This document shows positions 12,797 to 21,124 of a stretch of DNA of 23,627 nt, piece after piece (within the stretch, counting starts at the first letter, position 1; each line of letters opens with the position of its first letter). The notes under the pieces are model-generated. The model did not search any database. It was not told where the DNA came from and worked only from the letters and a program-made list of their open reading frames with translations. The DNA comes from a virus. The stretch is taken from IMG/VR virus record IMGVR_UViG_3300023170_000174, positions 1 to 23,627 of that record. One strand, given 5' to 3'. The translations under genes and the position numbers were made by a program.

Positions 12797-15097
12797 CTAA
12801 ACCTCCCTACATTGAACACTTACTTTTCCAGGTGTTCGTTTTAAATTTGTTATTATAAATTTCTTACCACTCCAAGCATCTTTAAATAATCTTGTAGGCA
12901 TAGCAACAAAACTATCAAAGGTGTCGCTTATACTATCAAATGGAGTACCAAGTTCACTAAAAGTAATTTCTCCAAAGTCTAAGAAATCGCCAACTTGTAA
13001 CATTCCATATTTTTCAGGATTTACTAATGTTGCACTAACAGTAGTTTTATATTCACCGAAAAGACTTTTTCTAAAGTTTATCCAACTGGAATTTCTTGAT
13101 CCTACAACATCATCTACTGCATCATATAAATAGTCTAAATCAATTTCTTGTTTTTGATGTTCAGTATTAGCAAAAATAGTAGTGTGAGTTGATGCTGTAA
13201 ATTCATCTTGTTTTAAATATTGATTTTCTGCAGGGTGTGGTTTATAGTTCACGATTAAGTGAGTTTCTAAATCTTGTGCAGGGGTTATTCCCAATTCATA
13301 ATCAGAAATATCATTTTGTGATAAATCTGCTGCAGCAGTTACACTATCTTCAATCGTAAAGTATCGTAATGGTGTAACACCACTAATTGCTGTTTGTTGT
13401 GCTTGGGGACTAAACTCAAAAAAGAAACACCCTTCATATTGTAGCTTACCCATAATATCTTCTAAAGATTCTTTTTCTTGTATTTGTAATCTTGTTTTCC
13501 AATGGGTAGATGTTGGAGAAGTCAAAGTAGAATCTCTTAATTCAGCTACTGTTTTAAATCCTGAATTTTCTATTTCAGTATCTCCAGTAAAATCTGCAAT
13601 ATTAATATCATCTAATAATTGTCTATGAATAGCTACTGGATTATTTAGATCACCAATCGTAGTAGCTGTTGTATGTTCAGTAAATCCAGGTGTTAAAATA
13701 TCTCTACCTAAATAAACAACTTCTACTCCTGCATTAAATGTAGTAGATGCTACTGGCTCATTTGTTAAGTCATTTTGTGCAGTTATAGTAAAATAAAGAT
13801 TCTTTAAAATAACATCAAAGCTATCAATATTTGGATTACCTGAATCTGCATTAAATCGAAAACTTAAATAAAGATTTTGGGGTAAAGTATTATTATCCAA
13901 TATACCTGATACATCTGTTGAAGTTGGTAAAGCAGTATTAGTTTGGTCTGTATAAATACCACTTACTAAAACAACATCTCCTGCTGTACTTCCCCAACCA
14001 CCACTTAATGCAGTTGCTAAATTAAAGAATGGTCCATCATTTCCACTTGGACTACCAGTCATTGTTACTGAATATGTGCCACTAAGATTTAAAGTTATTG
14101 CTGTAATTTTTCCTGTTACTTGTGGTAAAATTAATTTGGCTACAAAACCTCTACTTTCTGAACTAAAACTTACTGCAGGGGTAGTAGATACTGTTCCATT
14201 TGTACCAGTATCTCCATCATACATATTAGCTACCGATCCTGAACTTAATGATACATCATCACCAATAATATCTATACTATTGGAAGTTCCTACATCATCT
14301 AAAATATCATCAGGGAAAAAGTTAGCTTGTCTAATCATTGCTTTTGGAACTGATAATGTTTTAGCCCCATCTACTGTTGCAATGGTTGTATTGGTATTGA
14401 TTAATTCTAAGAATCGTTTTAATCCTTTATCATAAAATTCTAATTTATCTGTTCCACTTGTGCCTTCAGGAACTATATAAATAAAATTTGCACCATCATT
14501 TTTTAAGAATGGACAAGCATAAACATCTTGCCCATTAGTAAAGGAAGTATTGGCAGTATAATCTCCATAGACTAAAGGAATTAATTTATTATTGTATTGT
14601 GGATTGGTTGTATTGGTTGTTCTTCCAGTTGGTAAAGATACATTTTGAAAAGGTCTATTAGAAATAATATTAACTACTATTGTATTGCCCCTATATCCGA
14701 AGCTTGAAATTTTTCCACTAAATAATTGCAAAGCATTATTCGCAGTATTGTCATTATCAATTTGTGATAAAATATTAACATGACCATTAATATATTCGTT
14801 TCCTAATAATCCAAGCAAAGTCGTTCCATCAAGATCAATATTAGCTAAATTCAAAGTAACATTGCCTGTTTTAGTAGTGAATCCTTTTAAATCTAATGAA
14901 TAAGAAACACTTGGTTTATTTAAGATAGCAGGATAGTATTGTAAACTATTATAAGTAGTTTCTGAAAAGCTAAATCTTAAATCAGGAGTATCAGTTGTTG
15001 CAATACTACTATTATTGTTCTTGAATATTTGCACCAACCAATTTTCTGTCATTGTTGGTGATAACTTTGCTTGATAATTAGAATTTACAAAACTCAT
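12797..15097 (-). CDS. Tail-tip hub / tail-associated protein
   Basis: This 766-aa protein is the largest in the window and lies downstream of the tape measure, where siphoviruses encode tail hub or tail-associated proteins. The sequence is Asn/Thr/Ser-rich and beta-structured throughout, with an N-terminal part (SFSETTYNSLQYYPAILNKP) and a C-terminal part (KKFIITNLKRTPGKVSVQCR) resembling hub domains of tail tips. A central low-charge region (about 290-450) may be a carbohydrate-binding or jelly-roll insert. No peptidase or glycosidase motif is evident. AAGGAT precedes the ATG. Its place and size support a virion role in host contact. Confidence 0.6.
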   Translation of the reverse strand: MSFVNSNYQAKLSPTMTENWLVQIFKNNNSSIATTDTPDLRFSFSETTYNSLQYYPAILNKPSVSYSLDLKGFTTKTGNVTLNLANIDLDGTTLLGLLGNEYINGHVNILSQIDNDNTANNALQLFSGKISSFGYRGNTIVVNIISNRPFQNVSLPTGRTTNTTNPQYNNKLIPLVYGDYTANTSFTNGQDVYACPFLKNDGANFIYIVPEGTSGTDKLEFYDKGLKRFLELINTNTTIATVDGAKTLSVPKAMIRQANFFPDDILDDVGTSNSIDIIGDDVSLSSGSVANMYDGDTGTNGTVSTTPAVSFSSESRGFVAKLILPQVTGKITAITLNLSGTYSVTMTGSPSGNDGPFFNLATALSGGWGSTAGDVVLVSGIYTDQTNTALPTSTDVSGILDNNTLPQNLYLSFRFNADSGNPNIDSFDVILKNLYFTITAQNDLTNEPVASTTFNAGVEVVYLGRDILTPGFTEHTTATTIGDLNNPVAIHRQLLDDINIADFTGDTEIENSGFKTVAELRDSTLTSPTSTHWKTRLQIQEKESLEDIMGKLQYEGCFFFEFSPQAQQTAISGVTPLRYFTIEDSVTAAADLSQNDISDYELGITPAQDLETHLIVNYKPHPAENQYLKQDEFTASTHTTIFANTEHQKQEIDLDYLYDAVDDVVGSRNSSWINFRKSLFGEYKTTVSATLVNPEKYGMLQVGDFLDFGEITFSELGTPFDSISDTFDSFVAMPTRLFKDAWSGKKFIITNLKRTPGKVSVQCREV

Positions 15098-15106
15098 ATT
15101 ATATCC

Positions 15107-15328
15107 TTATTTTAATAATGTTAAAGCCATTGTTAATAAAAAAACAATTACTCCAGCTACACCCTTCCATTTGGCAATTTGTTCTTCATTTTTACGAACT
15201 CTACCATTTTGGATTTCTAATAAGTGTTTAATATCTTTCACATGATGATAGATATTATCAATATTAGTTTCTAAACTTGATAATCTTTCTTCTACTTCTT
15301 GTCTGTGTTGTGTTACTGTTTTTTTCAT
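15107..15328 (-). CDS. XhlA-like hemolysin/holin-accessory membrane protein
   Basis: The 73-aa product has an N-terminal coiled-coil (VEERLSSLETNIDNIYHHVK), the stretch LLEIQNGRVRKNEEQIAKWK, and a C-terminal membrane span (GVAGVIVFLLTMALTLL). This architecture matches the XhlA family, which works with holins to lyse the cell or anchors at the membrane. Its ATG overlaps the preceding 45-aa gene as ATGA. It lies among the tail genes, six kb from the endolysin gene, so if it is part of lysis the module is split. An inner-membrane anchor for tail assembly is an alternative. Confidence 0.6.
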   Translation of the reverse strand: MKKTVTQHRQEVEERLSSLETNIDNIYHHVKDIKHLLEIQNGRVRKNEEQIAKWKGVAGVIVFLLTMALTLLK

Positions 15329-15462
15329 TTTCTTTTTCTTTTAGTTGTTTTTGCAATATCTAAAGCAATCGCTATTGCTTGTTTTCTTGGTTTCTTTTCT
15401 TTCAATAATCTTTCGATATTTTTAGAAATACTTTTTTTTGAGTACCCTTTTATTAATGGCAT
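15325..15462 (-). CDS. Conserved small basic phage protein (45 aa)
   Basis: The product starts MPLIKGYSKKSISKNIERLL and continues KEKKPRKQAIAIALDIAKTT, ending in a Lys/Arg run. Small basic proteins of this pattern (GxSxKxISKNI ... PxKQAxAIAL) recur in many phages, in my recollection especially marine ones, as a protein of unknown function. TTAGGAGAGATTA gives it a good ribosome binding site within the preceding gene. It overlaps that gene by 41 bases and the XhlA-like gene by 4 bases. Confidence 0.75.
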   Translation of the reverse strand: MPLIKGYSKKSISKNIERLLKEKKPRKQAIAIALDIAKTTKRKRK

Positions 15463-15559
15463 TAATCTCTCCTAATTTCTTTTTAATACTTTTGGTTTTC
15501 ATTCCAAATAATTTTTTAGGAATATAAGCTGCTGCAGTTGTTTTGGTTACATTGCTCAT
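15422..15559 (-). CDS. Small basic protein (45 aa)
   Basis: The product begins MSNVTKTTAAAYIPKKLFGM and is lysine-rich to the end. AAAGGTGGGG precedes its ATG, which overlaps the upstream peptide gene as ATGA. No family is recognised. Its overlap of 41 bases with the next small gene, in another frame, is long for this genome. Coding potential is supported by the ribosome binding site and coupling only. Confidence 0.55.
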   Translation of the reverse strand: MSNVTKTTAAAYIPKKLFGMKTKSIKKKLGEINAINKRVLKKKYF

Positions 15560-15636
15560 AATCCCCACCTTTGTACATCTTTATACCATAAGTAAACAAT
15601 ATAACCTATACAACCTAATATGAAGAATTCTTTCAT
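15556..15636 (-). CDS. 26-aa membrane peptide
   Basis: This short frame begins MKEFFILGCIGYIVYLWYKD, a single hydrophobic span followed by a basic tail. It starts one base after the tape measure stop and ends in an ATGA overlap with the next small gene. The ribosome binding site is weak, so it depends on ribosomes leaving the tape measure gene. Function unknown. Confidence 0.5.
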   Translation of the reverse strand: MKEFFILGCIGYIVYLWYKDVQRWGL

Positions 15637-15637
15637 T

Positions 15638-17203
15638 TTATAGTCCTAATTTTTCTGCTCTCCTAATAGCAGGAATAATATGATCCACTACTGTTTCATC
15701 AACAAGAGGTGCAGATATGTAAATATTAATGTTTCTATCATTAGCTCCTGGTGGGGCAGGTAATGGGGTTACATCAATTCGTTCCATACCACTTGCATTA
15801 TCTCCTACCATTACTCCATTTCCAATTGGTAATGTTGTTCTACCTTTAGCAATAAAGCTACCACCAGTTGCAAAAGAGGAGAATAATTGATCTGTTACTT
15901 TACCTACCATACCACCTGCACCTGCTGCTAAAGCTAAATTTAATGGAAAAGGAACTGCTTGCATAATTTTTGTAATTAAAGATGCAGTTGACTTAGCTAT
16001 TTCTGCTTTTATTACTGAAACACCTGCTTGTTTTGCAGATTGACCTTGTAAAATTGCCATTTGAAGATTTTGTTGTATTCTTTCTTTATGTTCTTGTTCA
16101 CGAAGTTTTTTTCTTTGTTTAATATTTTCTTCAATAAAATTAGTGTAAGTATCTTCCATTTCAATTAGTGGCTCTAAATCTAAATCACCAAGAATGTCAA
16201 TTCCATCTTCTCCTGATATTTCTGATTGTATTGTACTTCTTATTGAATCTATTGCATCTGTTAATTGAGGTCCAGTTGGTTGTGCATAAGTAAACATTAT
16301 TTCTTGTTCTTTACCAATAGATTTTAATGCATCGTCTACTTGTGATGGAAATCTTTTTATACCATCTATCATTCCATCAACAAAATTATCAACATATTCA
16401 ATTACACCTGGAATTGTTTGCAAAACATTAGATAAAAAATTTATAAAAGATACACCAGGTCCTTCTACAAATTCACCGAAAGCAATTTTGAGATTTTCCA
16501 TAGCAACATCTAATTGTGCAATCGTATCATTAGTATCTAAAGTTTCCTCTCCTAATTCTGCTACTTTTGATGCAGTAGATTCTAATGCTGCTTGAATAAA
16601 TGCTTGTTTTCTTTCATTTTCATCTAAATCTTTTACTGCTTTACCATTGGCTTGTGCAAATTTTTCATAAGCTAAATTGGTATCTAATACAATCCCCAAG
16701 TTATCCAACATAAGTTTAGATTGACGACCAATACCAGTTGTTAATGATTCAATACCAAATAAGGCATCTTGTCCAACTGCTTTTGCTAATCGTTGTGCAT
16801 TGTCAATTAACTCTGCAAAAGCTTCATCATTTTCAACGATACCAAGCAACATAGCATTATTAGCTTGTATCATTAGATCAACATCAGATACAGTTCCATT
16901 GGTGGCTTGTCTAAATTTATTTAAAGAATCTTCATTGAAACCAACTGATGATCCTAAATTTTTAAAAGCAATATTTAAAGAATCTGCTCTTGCTTTTAAT
17001 ATTAAAGACTCTTTTGAAAAATTAGCTATTGCTCTAACTGCAAAAGCACTAACAATAGTTTTACCTAAACCAATGAAACTTTGTTTTAATTTATCATTTT
17101 CTTTTTTGATATTCTTTTGACTATCAACAAATTTCTTTAGTCTTTGTTCGGCTTCTTTTATTTCTGCCTGGATATACAGCTTTATTTTTTTATCTACTGC
17201 CAT
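15638..17203 (-). CDS. Tape measure protein
   Basis: This 521-aa protein follows the chaperone pair and precedes the tail-tip genes, the standard place for the protein that sets tail length. It starts with a coiled-coil (IKEAEQRLKKFVDSQKNIKK) and has extended helical parts with Ala-rich stretches. It contains GQDALFGIESLTTGIGRQS, a segment common in this family, and a hydrophobic region near the C-terminus (LNLALAAGAGGMVGKV). It is short for the family: at about 1.5 angstrom per residue it predicts a tail near 80 nm, shorter than many siphovirus tails. No lytic domain is visible. Confidence 0.8.
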   Translation of the reverse strand: MAVDKKIKLYIQAEIKEAEQRLKKFVDSQKNIKKENDKLKQSFIGLGKTIVSAFAVRAIANFSKESLILKARADSLNIAFKNLGSSVGFNEDSLNKFRQATNGTVSDVDLMIQANNAMLLGIVENDEAFAELIDNAQRLAKAVGQDALFGIESLTTGIGRQSKLMLDNLGIVLDTNLAYEKFAQANGKAVKDLDENERKQAFIQAALESTASKVAELGEETLDTNDTIAQLDVAMENLKIAFGEFVEGPGVSFINFLSNVLQTIPGVIEYVDNFVDGMIDGIKRFPSQVDDALKSIGKEQEIMFTYAQPTGPQLTDAIDSIRSTIQSEISGEDGIDILGDLDLEPLIEMEDTYTNFIEENIKQRKKLREQEHKERIQQNLQMAILQGQSAKQAGVSVIKAEIAKSTASLITKIMQAVPFPLNLALAAGAGGMVGKVTDQLFSSFATGGSFIAKGRTTLPIGNGVMVGDNASGMERIDVTPLPAPPGANDRNINIYISAPLVDETVVDHIIPAIRRAEKLGL

Positions 17204-17597
17204 TCTTATTTACCTCATACTCCTTAATAGAGTTTAATTCATTATCTATAATCAATAAATTATCAATTAAAATTGCATCTGCTTCATACAGATTACTTGC
17301 AATCGGAATATTGAATTGTTTAATCAATTTATACTCCTTGATAACTTCCCCAATCCATTCTTCATAAAGACATCGTGGATCACAAAAAAGTGGTAAAATA
17401 AAATATAGGTTTCTTCCCATTGAAAATTTTGATTTTTCATATTTATCAAAAACCTTATCAATTTCATCTAACACTTCTTCCTGGTTGTTATATGTCCTTA
17501 CTTTATTGGTTATAGGACTTTGCCTTTTATAAGGAAACTCTTTGTCGAAGTGTGGATAGCCATAGTGACTAAACCACACATACGACGACAAAGCCAT
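17190..17597 (-). CDS. Tail assembly chaperone, second (GT/T-like) part
   Basis: This 135-aa frame lies between the first chaperone gene and the tape measure and starts in a TAATG overlap with the chaperone stop. It is in the -1 frame relative to that gene, and a run of seven A lies just before the stop, so it is best read as the T part of a G/GT programmed frameshift, giving a fusion of about 226 aa. A free start at ATG 17597 with AAAGG upstream is also possible. The sequence (YVWFSHYGYPHFDKEFPY; EEWIGEVIKEYKLIKQF) has no other recognisable domain. Such proteins recruit the tape measure and tube subunits during assembly. Confidence 0.6.
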   Translation of the reverse strand: MALSSYVWFSHYGYPHFDKEFPYKRQSPITNKVRTYNNQEEVLDEIDKVFDKYEKSKFSMGRNLYFILPLFCDPRCLYEEWIGEVIKEYKLIKQFNIPIASNLYEADAILIDNLLIIDNELNSIKEYEVNKNGSR

Positions 17598-17869
17598 TAA
17601 CCTTTTTTTGAAACATCTAAAAATTCACTTAGAAGTTTCGATAGCAGAGCATCAATCTCTCCCATTGTTAAGGGCTTATCTTTGGCAACATAATCACTTT
17701 CGGATAAGCCACTTATTTTTTCCACTAACTCTAAACAATCATAGAATTTATCAGTATCTACTTTACCAGTAGAATCTAATGCACTCATTCTTGCTCTTTG
17801 TAGTTTTCGTTTTTCTTCATAAGTAGGATTCTTCACTTCCCACTCTTTATCGAACATTTTTACCTTCAT
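17597..17869 (-). CDS. Tail assembly chaperone, first (G-like) part
   Basis: The 90-aa product (VKMFDKEWEVKNPTYEEKRK at its front; LTMGEIDALLSKLLSEFLDV near its end) is helical and has the length and place of lambda gpG-like chaperones, between the tail tube and the tape measure. It ends DVSKKG, where codons TCA AAA AAA GGT TAA make a slippery heptamer two codons before the stop. It is made in excess over the frameshifted form in related phages. Confidence 0.65.
   Translation of the reverse strand: MKVKMFDKEWEVKNPTYEEKRKLQRARMSALDSTGKVDTDKFYDCLELVEKISGLSESDYVAKDKPLTMGEIDALLSKLLSEFLDVSKKG
17603..17609 (-). promoter_or_regulatory. Slippery site for -1 programmed frameshift in the tail chaperone
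   Basis: Seven A on the minus strand, read as A AAA AAA in the zero frame, sit directly before GGT TAA. A -1 shift reads through as Arg-Leu-Met-Ala-Leu into the second chaperone frame, which stays open for 135 codons. A conserved G/GT shift is known at this gene pair in many siphoviruses. Confidence 0.65.
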
Positions 17870-17880
17870 TGTTTACTCCT

Positions 17881-18999
17881 TTACCAACTTGTGTCAGATT
17901 TATTATCAGCATATTCAAACTTAAATGCTGTACCACTTGGTGATCCACTTGAAGTAGGTTGTACTACTTTAAATGGAATAGTAATAATTGCACCTGTGTC
18001 TGCATTTAGATCATAATTAACAGCAGTTGAATATATTTCTGCAGTAATATTTAATTCTCCTGCAGATGATACTGTTCCATCACCTTGTTGTAATATTAAT
18101 GTTGCAGGTGTGCCATCTAAGAAATCTTGGATAACATTACTTGCACCATCATTAAAGTTATCATCATACATTATAGAAATCTCTCCTGTAATATTTACAG
18201 ATGGGATTCCAAAAGCATAATTTTCAGCATCGCCATTACTATCTCTACCAACTCTTGCTAAGTTATTTTCAAAAGTAAAAGATACTCCTGTTATAATAGC
18301 ATTGGTTGCTGATCCACCGATATCTAAGGTTTTAGTATCGAAATAAGATTCAATTTGAGTTGGTGCAGTATGCATCAATGTTGGCTCTTGACTATTTGCA
18401 GTTAAGTCTTGTCCTACTAAGAAAGTAGTTGAACTTGCAAATCCTGAATAGAATGTTCCACTAAGTAAACATCTACCATCAGACATATCAAAGTTCATTG
18501 TTAGACTTTGTAAAACTGCACTTGTGATTAGTTTATCTTCATCATCAGCTGGACCATATAAACCAATATCAAATAATAGTGGTATTCCATCTGAGTTATC
18601 ATCAACTGCATCAAAATCAGGTCTTGATAAAGCATAAGTTGAAGATGCTTCGATTGTATGAACATAAGGACCTGCCCCTGTTTCAGTATGATCTTGTAAA
18701 ACACTTGCTAATAATCTGACAATTCCTTCTCTTTCAGCAGGAACTTCAAAATCTAAGGTTACAAAACCACCTTTTCTTGTTCTAAATTGGTCGAAATCAG
18801 TTTCAATCATACCTGCATTGTTGCTTCGTATCTCCCCACTTTCTACAAGATTGAGGACTGGTGAAGATACATTGATAACAGGTAATAATTGATATGCAGT
18901 ATCAGTCGCAGCTGGTGTATAAAAATAAATTGATGAATTATCAACAGCTTTTCTTTTGATACCTATTGCATACTGACTTTTGCCATATACTTTAGCCAT
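17881..18999 (-). CDS. Major tail tube protein
   Basis: This 372-aa protein lies after the tail terminator-like gene and before the chaperones, the standard position of the subunit that polymerises into the tail tube. The sequence is beta-rich, acidic, and rich in Ser, Thr and Asn. It has the front MAKVYGKSQYAIGIKRK and a middle (SLTMNFDMSDGRCLLSGTFY; NITGEISIMYDDNF) typical of the phage tube protein fold shared with Hcp. It is long for a simple tube subunit, so an added surface domain is likely. GAGGAG precedes the start. Confidence 0.75.
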   Translation of the reverse strand: MAKVYGKSQYAIGIKRKAVDNSSIYFYTPAATDTAYQLLPVINVSSPVLNLVESGEIRSNNAGMIETDFDQFRTRKGGFVTLDFEVPAEREGIVRLLASVLQDHTETGAGPYVHTIEASSTYALSRPDFDAVDDNSDGIPLLFDIGLYGPADDEDKLITSAVLQSLTMNFDMSDGRCLLSGTFYSGFASSTTFLVGQDLTANSQEPTLMHTAPTQIESYFDTKTLDIGGSATNAIITGVSFTFENNLARVGRDSNGDAENYAFGIPSVNITGEISIMYDDNFNDGASNVIQDFLDGTPATLILQQGDGTVSSAGELNITAEIYSTAVNYDLNADTGAIITIPFKVVQPTSSGSPSGTAFKFEYADNKSDTSW

Positions 19000-19201
19000 T
19001 TGTTAGTTTCTCCTCTTTTTTAGGTTTTTTTACTTTTTTCTCGATTGGCTCAACTTGAACACCTAATGATTCAAATTCTGCCAAATTTTCTTCAGTTAAG
19101 ACTACTGCTTTCCCTTCTAATAATTCACGAATCTTTTGATTCGGTGTTTTTAGATAAGCTGGTTTTTGTAGTTGTAGTCCTTTTATATGTTTATACTTCA
19201 T
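18992..19201 (-). CDS. Hypothetical small basic protein (69 aa)
   Basis: The product starts MKYKHIKGLQLQKPAYLKTP, has an acidic-to-neutral helical middle (LLEGKAVVLTEENLAEFESL), and ends in a lysine-rich tail (KKVKKPKKEEK). No family is recognised. It is coupled to the tail completion gene by ATGA and overlaps the tube gene by 8 bases. A small accessory of tail-tube assembly is plausible from position. Confidence 0.6.
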   Translation of the reverse strand: MKYKHIKGLQLQKPAYLKTPNQKIRELLEGKAVVLTEENLAEFESLGVQVEPIEKKVKKPKKEEKLTNG

Positions 19202-19638
19202 GCGATTACCTCGTGTGATTTACATTCAAAAGTTAATATGACTCTATTCTTTTCTCGTTCTTCTTCATCTCGTTCATAAATAATTTCGGATACATTGCCA
19301 TTATACCATTGGGTAACTTCTAAGAGTTCTAAATCTCGGTTATCAAATAGAGTTCTTTTGACTAATTCTGCAATATCAGTTAGTCGTTTTAAATCTTTGT
19401 CCCTTGTAAATTCTGATCCACTATAAATTTGGAAACTAATTTGAGTTTCATATTCTCTTATATGACTATTACTTGCAAAGTCTAAAAAAGTATCGCTTAT
19501 GGGGGTAATCAAAAAGCTTTCTTGTCCTTTGTGTTCATCATAAGAAATGGGGATACCAGGAATTACTTGTTTAATTAATTTTTGAATATTATCTAATATT
19601 CTACCTTTATAAATGTTTTCAAATTCTAATCGTGCCAT
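19198..19638 (-). CDS. Tail terminator / tail completion-like protein
   Basis: This 146-aa alpha/beta protein (LIKQVIPGIPISYDEHKGQE; YETQISFQIYSGSEFTRDKD; NRVILTFECKSHEVIA) has the length and alternation of gpU or HK97 gp10-type tail terminators that cap the tube at the head-proximal end. Its place after the connector and basic proteins and before the tube gene agrees. It starts in a TAATG overlap and ends in an ATGA overlap. The call relies on order and secondary structure pattern. Confidence 0.55.
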   Translation of the reverse strand: MARLEFENIYKGRILDNIQKLIKQVIPGIPISYDEHKGQESFLITPISDTFLDFASNSHIREYETQISFQIYSGSEFTRDKDLKRLTDIAELVKRTLFDNRDLELLEVTQWYNGNVSEIIYERDEEEREKNRVILTFECKSHEVIA

Positions 19639-19964
19639 TATTTCTTCCCTATTACTCGTTTTTGTGATCTTGGTGGATTCTTTTTACTTCCTCCTGGACT
19701 CCATAAGAACTTATCTGCCCAATATGCAGGACTACTTGGTCCTCTTGCAATATTTCTTTTGTGTCTTGCTTTAAATGCTGCTCTTGCCCCTGCACTATAA
19801 TTATGTCCCATACCTTGAGCACCAAAACGAATGACTTTTAATTTGTGTCCTGTTTCGGCTACCACGATTGCTTTTTTAGTAGGGTGGCTTGGTGTCATCT
19901 TTGGGCGATTGACAGCTTTCAATCCATATTTCTTTAAGAGTTTCTTTTTTCTATCTAAATGCAT
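19638..19964 (-). CDS. Conserved basic phage protein with FKARH motif (108 aa)
   Basis: The protein is strongly basic. It contains VVVAETGHKLKVIRFGAQG-like sequence (here AIVVAETGHKLKVIRFGAQG), then ARAAFKARHKRNIARGPSSP and AYWADKFLW. This combination, RFG.QG followed by S/AFKARH.kNIA.G..s.AYWA.k..W, is one I recall as a conserved protein of unknown function in marine cyanophages and related phages. It lies between the head-tail connector and the tail terminator-like gene. It overlaps the 49-aa gene by 14 bases. The conserved basic core suggests DNA or RNA contact, perhaps in the virion neck. Confidence 0.7.
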   Translation of the reverse strand: MHLDRKKKLLKKYGLKAVNRPKMTPSHPTKKAIVVAETGHKLKVIRFGAQGMGHNYSAGARAAFKARHKRNIARGPSSPAYWADKFLWSPGGSKKNPPRSQKRVIGKK

Positions 19965-20100
19965 TTCTTCTCAATGGTAATTTTAGTGGTTTATGATTGC
20001 TATCAGACATTAATTGACCATTAGGCATAATATGAAAACCCTTTGGTGCTTTTCTTGTCTTTTTTGGTTTGGTTTTAAAAGTTGTTTTAAAATAATTCAC
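19951..20100 (-). CDS. Conserved small basic protein, GTG start (49 aa)
   Basis: A 49-codon gene starting with GTG at 20100 that overlaps the preceding 12-aa peptide gene as GTGA. The product has a basic front (FKTTFKTKPKKTRKAPKGF) and the motif GFHIMPNGQLMSDSNH, close to the GYHYMPDGxLMKDSxH pattern of small phage proteins that I recall from marine phages. No ATG is available upstream in the frame, and the motif begins soon after the GTG, so the rare start is well supported. Confidence 0.65.
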   Translation of the reverse strand: MNYFKTTFKTKPKKTRKAPKGFHIMPNGQLMSDSNHKPLKLPLRRNAFR

Positions 20101-20135
20101 TTTTTCTTTTTCTTTCCTTTTTTATGATAAGGCAT
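20097..20135 (-). CDS. 12-aa lysine-rich micro-gene (MPYHKKGKKKKK)
   Basis: A 12-codon frame with a near-perfect ribosome binding site, AAAAAGGAGA, ends in a GTGA overlap with the 49-aa gene. Short MPY(K/H)KK... poly-lysine peptides turn up in other phages, so it may be a real peptide. It may equally serve to load ribosomes for the GTG start that follows. Confidence 0.5.
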   Translation of the reverse strand: MPYHKKGKKKKK

Positions 20136-20137
20136 TC

Positions 20138-21124
20138 TTATCTCCTTTTTAATTGGATAGTTTCTATTCCACCACCACTTGTGTGATCTAATCCTGATAC
20201 TTCTACTTCCCATTCATCATTGGCTACATATAATCCAGTAGAGAATCGTACATAGACTCCATGTCCAACAGGTTGGAATGATCCATCGATTACTTCGGCT
20301 TCTTGAACTTGATTAACTTTGAGTCCTGAATCATCACCAACAAAAGATTTATAAGTTACTGTTGATGTTGTTCCTGCACTAAAAGTACCCCCTGTTTCAA
20401 TAATGACTTTGATTCTATCATAAGACACTTGTGGATAACCATAAGTATCAACAATTGCACCTGTGGTAGTTGCATCAACTGCTACTTCTTTAACGATTTT
20501 ATCTCTACCATCTTCATCTTGGTCTAATGATATAACTCCTTTACGAATCATATCTAATAGTCCAGTATTGGTTTCAGGGTTGTATGCTTGATCTTGTAAC
20601 CTTAAACCATTGGCTTCATCATAAGGTAATATTGCCATCGAAGCAGCCATTAAAGCAGTAGCTCTAACAATTACTTCAGGATAGTCCCTACCTAAACTAT
20701 CCCCAGTTCCGACACCCTTGTTCTTGTAGATGGGTTTGTTGATATAAGAACGAACAAAGTCAGAACTTCGCTTGATAAACTCATTAAAGAGTGTTTGATT
20801 ATCCCTTCCTGCAGTCATTACAACATCAAAATTAGGATTGTTGTTAGAAGTGGGTCTGAAGTAAACAACATCAGCAGCTTCATCAAAGTAGTATTTCCCA
20901 TCTGCATTTATACTTGGAATGTCAGCTACTTCGGTTTGTTCGATGTCATTTTCGTAAAGCATTGTGAATTTTCCTACACTACCTGCTTTAAAGATTTCAG
21001 TTCCACCACTTCCTGAATGACTTACCCAGTTTGTGATAGTTCGTTTCCTGTCGTAATCGAAGACAAATGGGGCTACCAGTTGTATATCTTCGATGGTGCA
21101 ATATGTATCAAGATATGTACTCAT
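20138..21124 (-). CDS. Head-tail connector protein
   Basis: The 328-aa product contains a helical core (about residues 110-205: LFNEFIKRSSDFVRSYINKP; EVIVRATALMAASMAILPYD; GLLDMIRKGVISLDQ) that resembles the four-helix fold of SPP1 gp15 / HK97 gp6 adaptors, which join portal to tail. It is flanked by beta-rich N- and C-terminal parts (FKAGSVGKFTMLYEND; GHGVYVRFSTGLYVANDEW). It is longer than simple adaptors, and the extra C-terminal beta domain may be a neck decoration. Its place ahead of the tail completion genes agrees with the call. Confidence 0.6.
   Translation of the reverse strand: MSTYLDTYCTIEDIQLVAPFVFDYDRKRTITNWVSHSGSGGTEIFKAGSVGKFTMLYENDIEQTEVADIPSINADGKYYFDEAADVVYFRPTSNNNPNFDVVMTAGRDNQTLFNEFIKRSSDFVRSYINKPIYKNKGVGTGDSLGRDYPEVIVRATALMAASMAILPYDEANGLRLQDQAYNPETNTGLLDMIRKGVISLDQDEDGRDKIVKEVAVDATTTGAIVDTYGYPQVSYDRIKVIIETGGTFSAGTTSTVTYKSFVGDDSGLKVNQVQEAEVIDGSFQPVGHGVYVRFSTGLYVANDEWEVEVSGLDHTSGGGIETIQLKRR

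Noticed and set aside
14076-14435. 119-codon plus-strand frame inside the tail-tip gene
   Set aside because: Antisense shadow of a large low-stop structural gene, without promoter or ribosome binding site.
20430-20438. Third exact DnaA box (TGTGGATAA)
   Set aside because: It lies within the connector gene, alone and without AT-rich flank or repeats; a chance match in coding sequence is likely.
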